A stretch of DNA of 29,871 nt from Acanthaster planci (taxonomy: Eukaryota; Echinodermata; Asteroidea; Valvatida; Acanthasteridae): assembly GCF_001949145.1 (NCBI RefSeq), contig NW_019091708.1:131478-161348 (forward strand). Direction: 5' to 3'. Positions within the stretch are counted from its first letter, which is position 1, and every line of letters starts with the position of its first letter. Below are positions 29,759 to 29,871 of the stretch, piece by piece. The notes under the pieces were generated by a model that had not been told where the DNA came from, searched no databases, and saw only the letters and a program-made list of their open reading frames with translations. A program made the translations under genes and the position numbers.

Positions 29759-29871
29759 GTGAGTGTCGATTTCCTTCTTTCCAAAAGCTCAAGAAAGTAA
29801 CTTGGAACCGTTACCCATGTGGATTTCAGTAGAAGCCATTACTAAGTTACCAGTCTCATATTGGCAACGAC

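Overview
The window is animal genomic DNA with moderately low GC, spliceosomal GT/AG introns from about 250 bp to 7.7 kb, and decayed transposons. It carries one large plus-strand gene, open at both ends. No prokaryotic-style genes, rRNA, tRNA or CRISPR arrays were seen. The recurrent 'taggccta' motif, a HARBI1-type transposase relic and the domain make-up of the gene suggest a marine invertebrate. An echinoderm or hemichordate is my first guess; a cnidarian or lancelet cannot be excluded from sequence alone.

Seventeen exons (354-29758) can be chained by splice phase without a mismatch. Together they encode 926 residues of a secreted gel-forming mucin / von Willebrand factor / otogelin-type glycoprotein. 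The order is: end of an E domain; assembly D2 (VWD-C8-TIL-E, exons 1-6); D' (TIL'-E', exons 7-8); assembly D3 (VWD-C8-TIL-short E, exons 9-14); a short Thr-rich PTS exon (exon 15); and the start of a VWC-like Cys-rich region (exons 16-17). This is the D2-D'-D3-PTS order of polymerising mucins. The signal peptide, D1 and the C-terminal part must lie outside the window. D2 has lost the first Cys of its CGLC motif and its GDPH signature, whereas D3 keeps both and has a Cys cluster of the kind used for interchain disulfides.

The introns hold the other content. Introns 1 and 3 share a ~210 bp repeat, and the intron 3 copy is followed by an 81 bp duplicate of the end of exon 3. Intron 10 has a three-copy ~66 bp tandem repeat. 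Intron 11 (13398-21118) holds a decayed minus-strand Ty3/Gypsy-type retrotransposon (about 14365-18850), an 81 bp minisatellite (19743-20069, with diverged units near 18890-19040), and a smaller duplication. Intron 14 (22132-28665) holds a broken coding relic of unknown family (26250-26545), a Harbinger/HARBI1 relic with terminal inverted repeats (27177-27867), and a dead duplicate of the PTS exon (28299-28483).

Exon calls rest on conserved cysteine patterns plus matching splice phase. Transposon calls rest on recognisable motifs in broken frames. No expression or alignment evidence was available.
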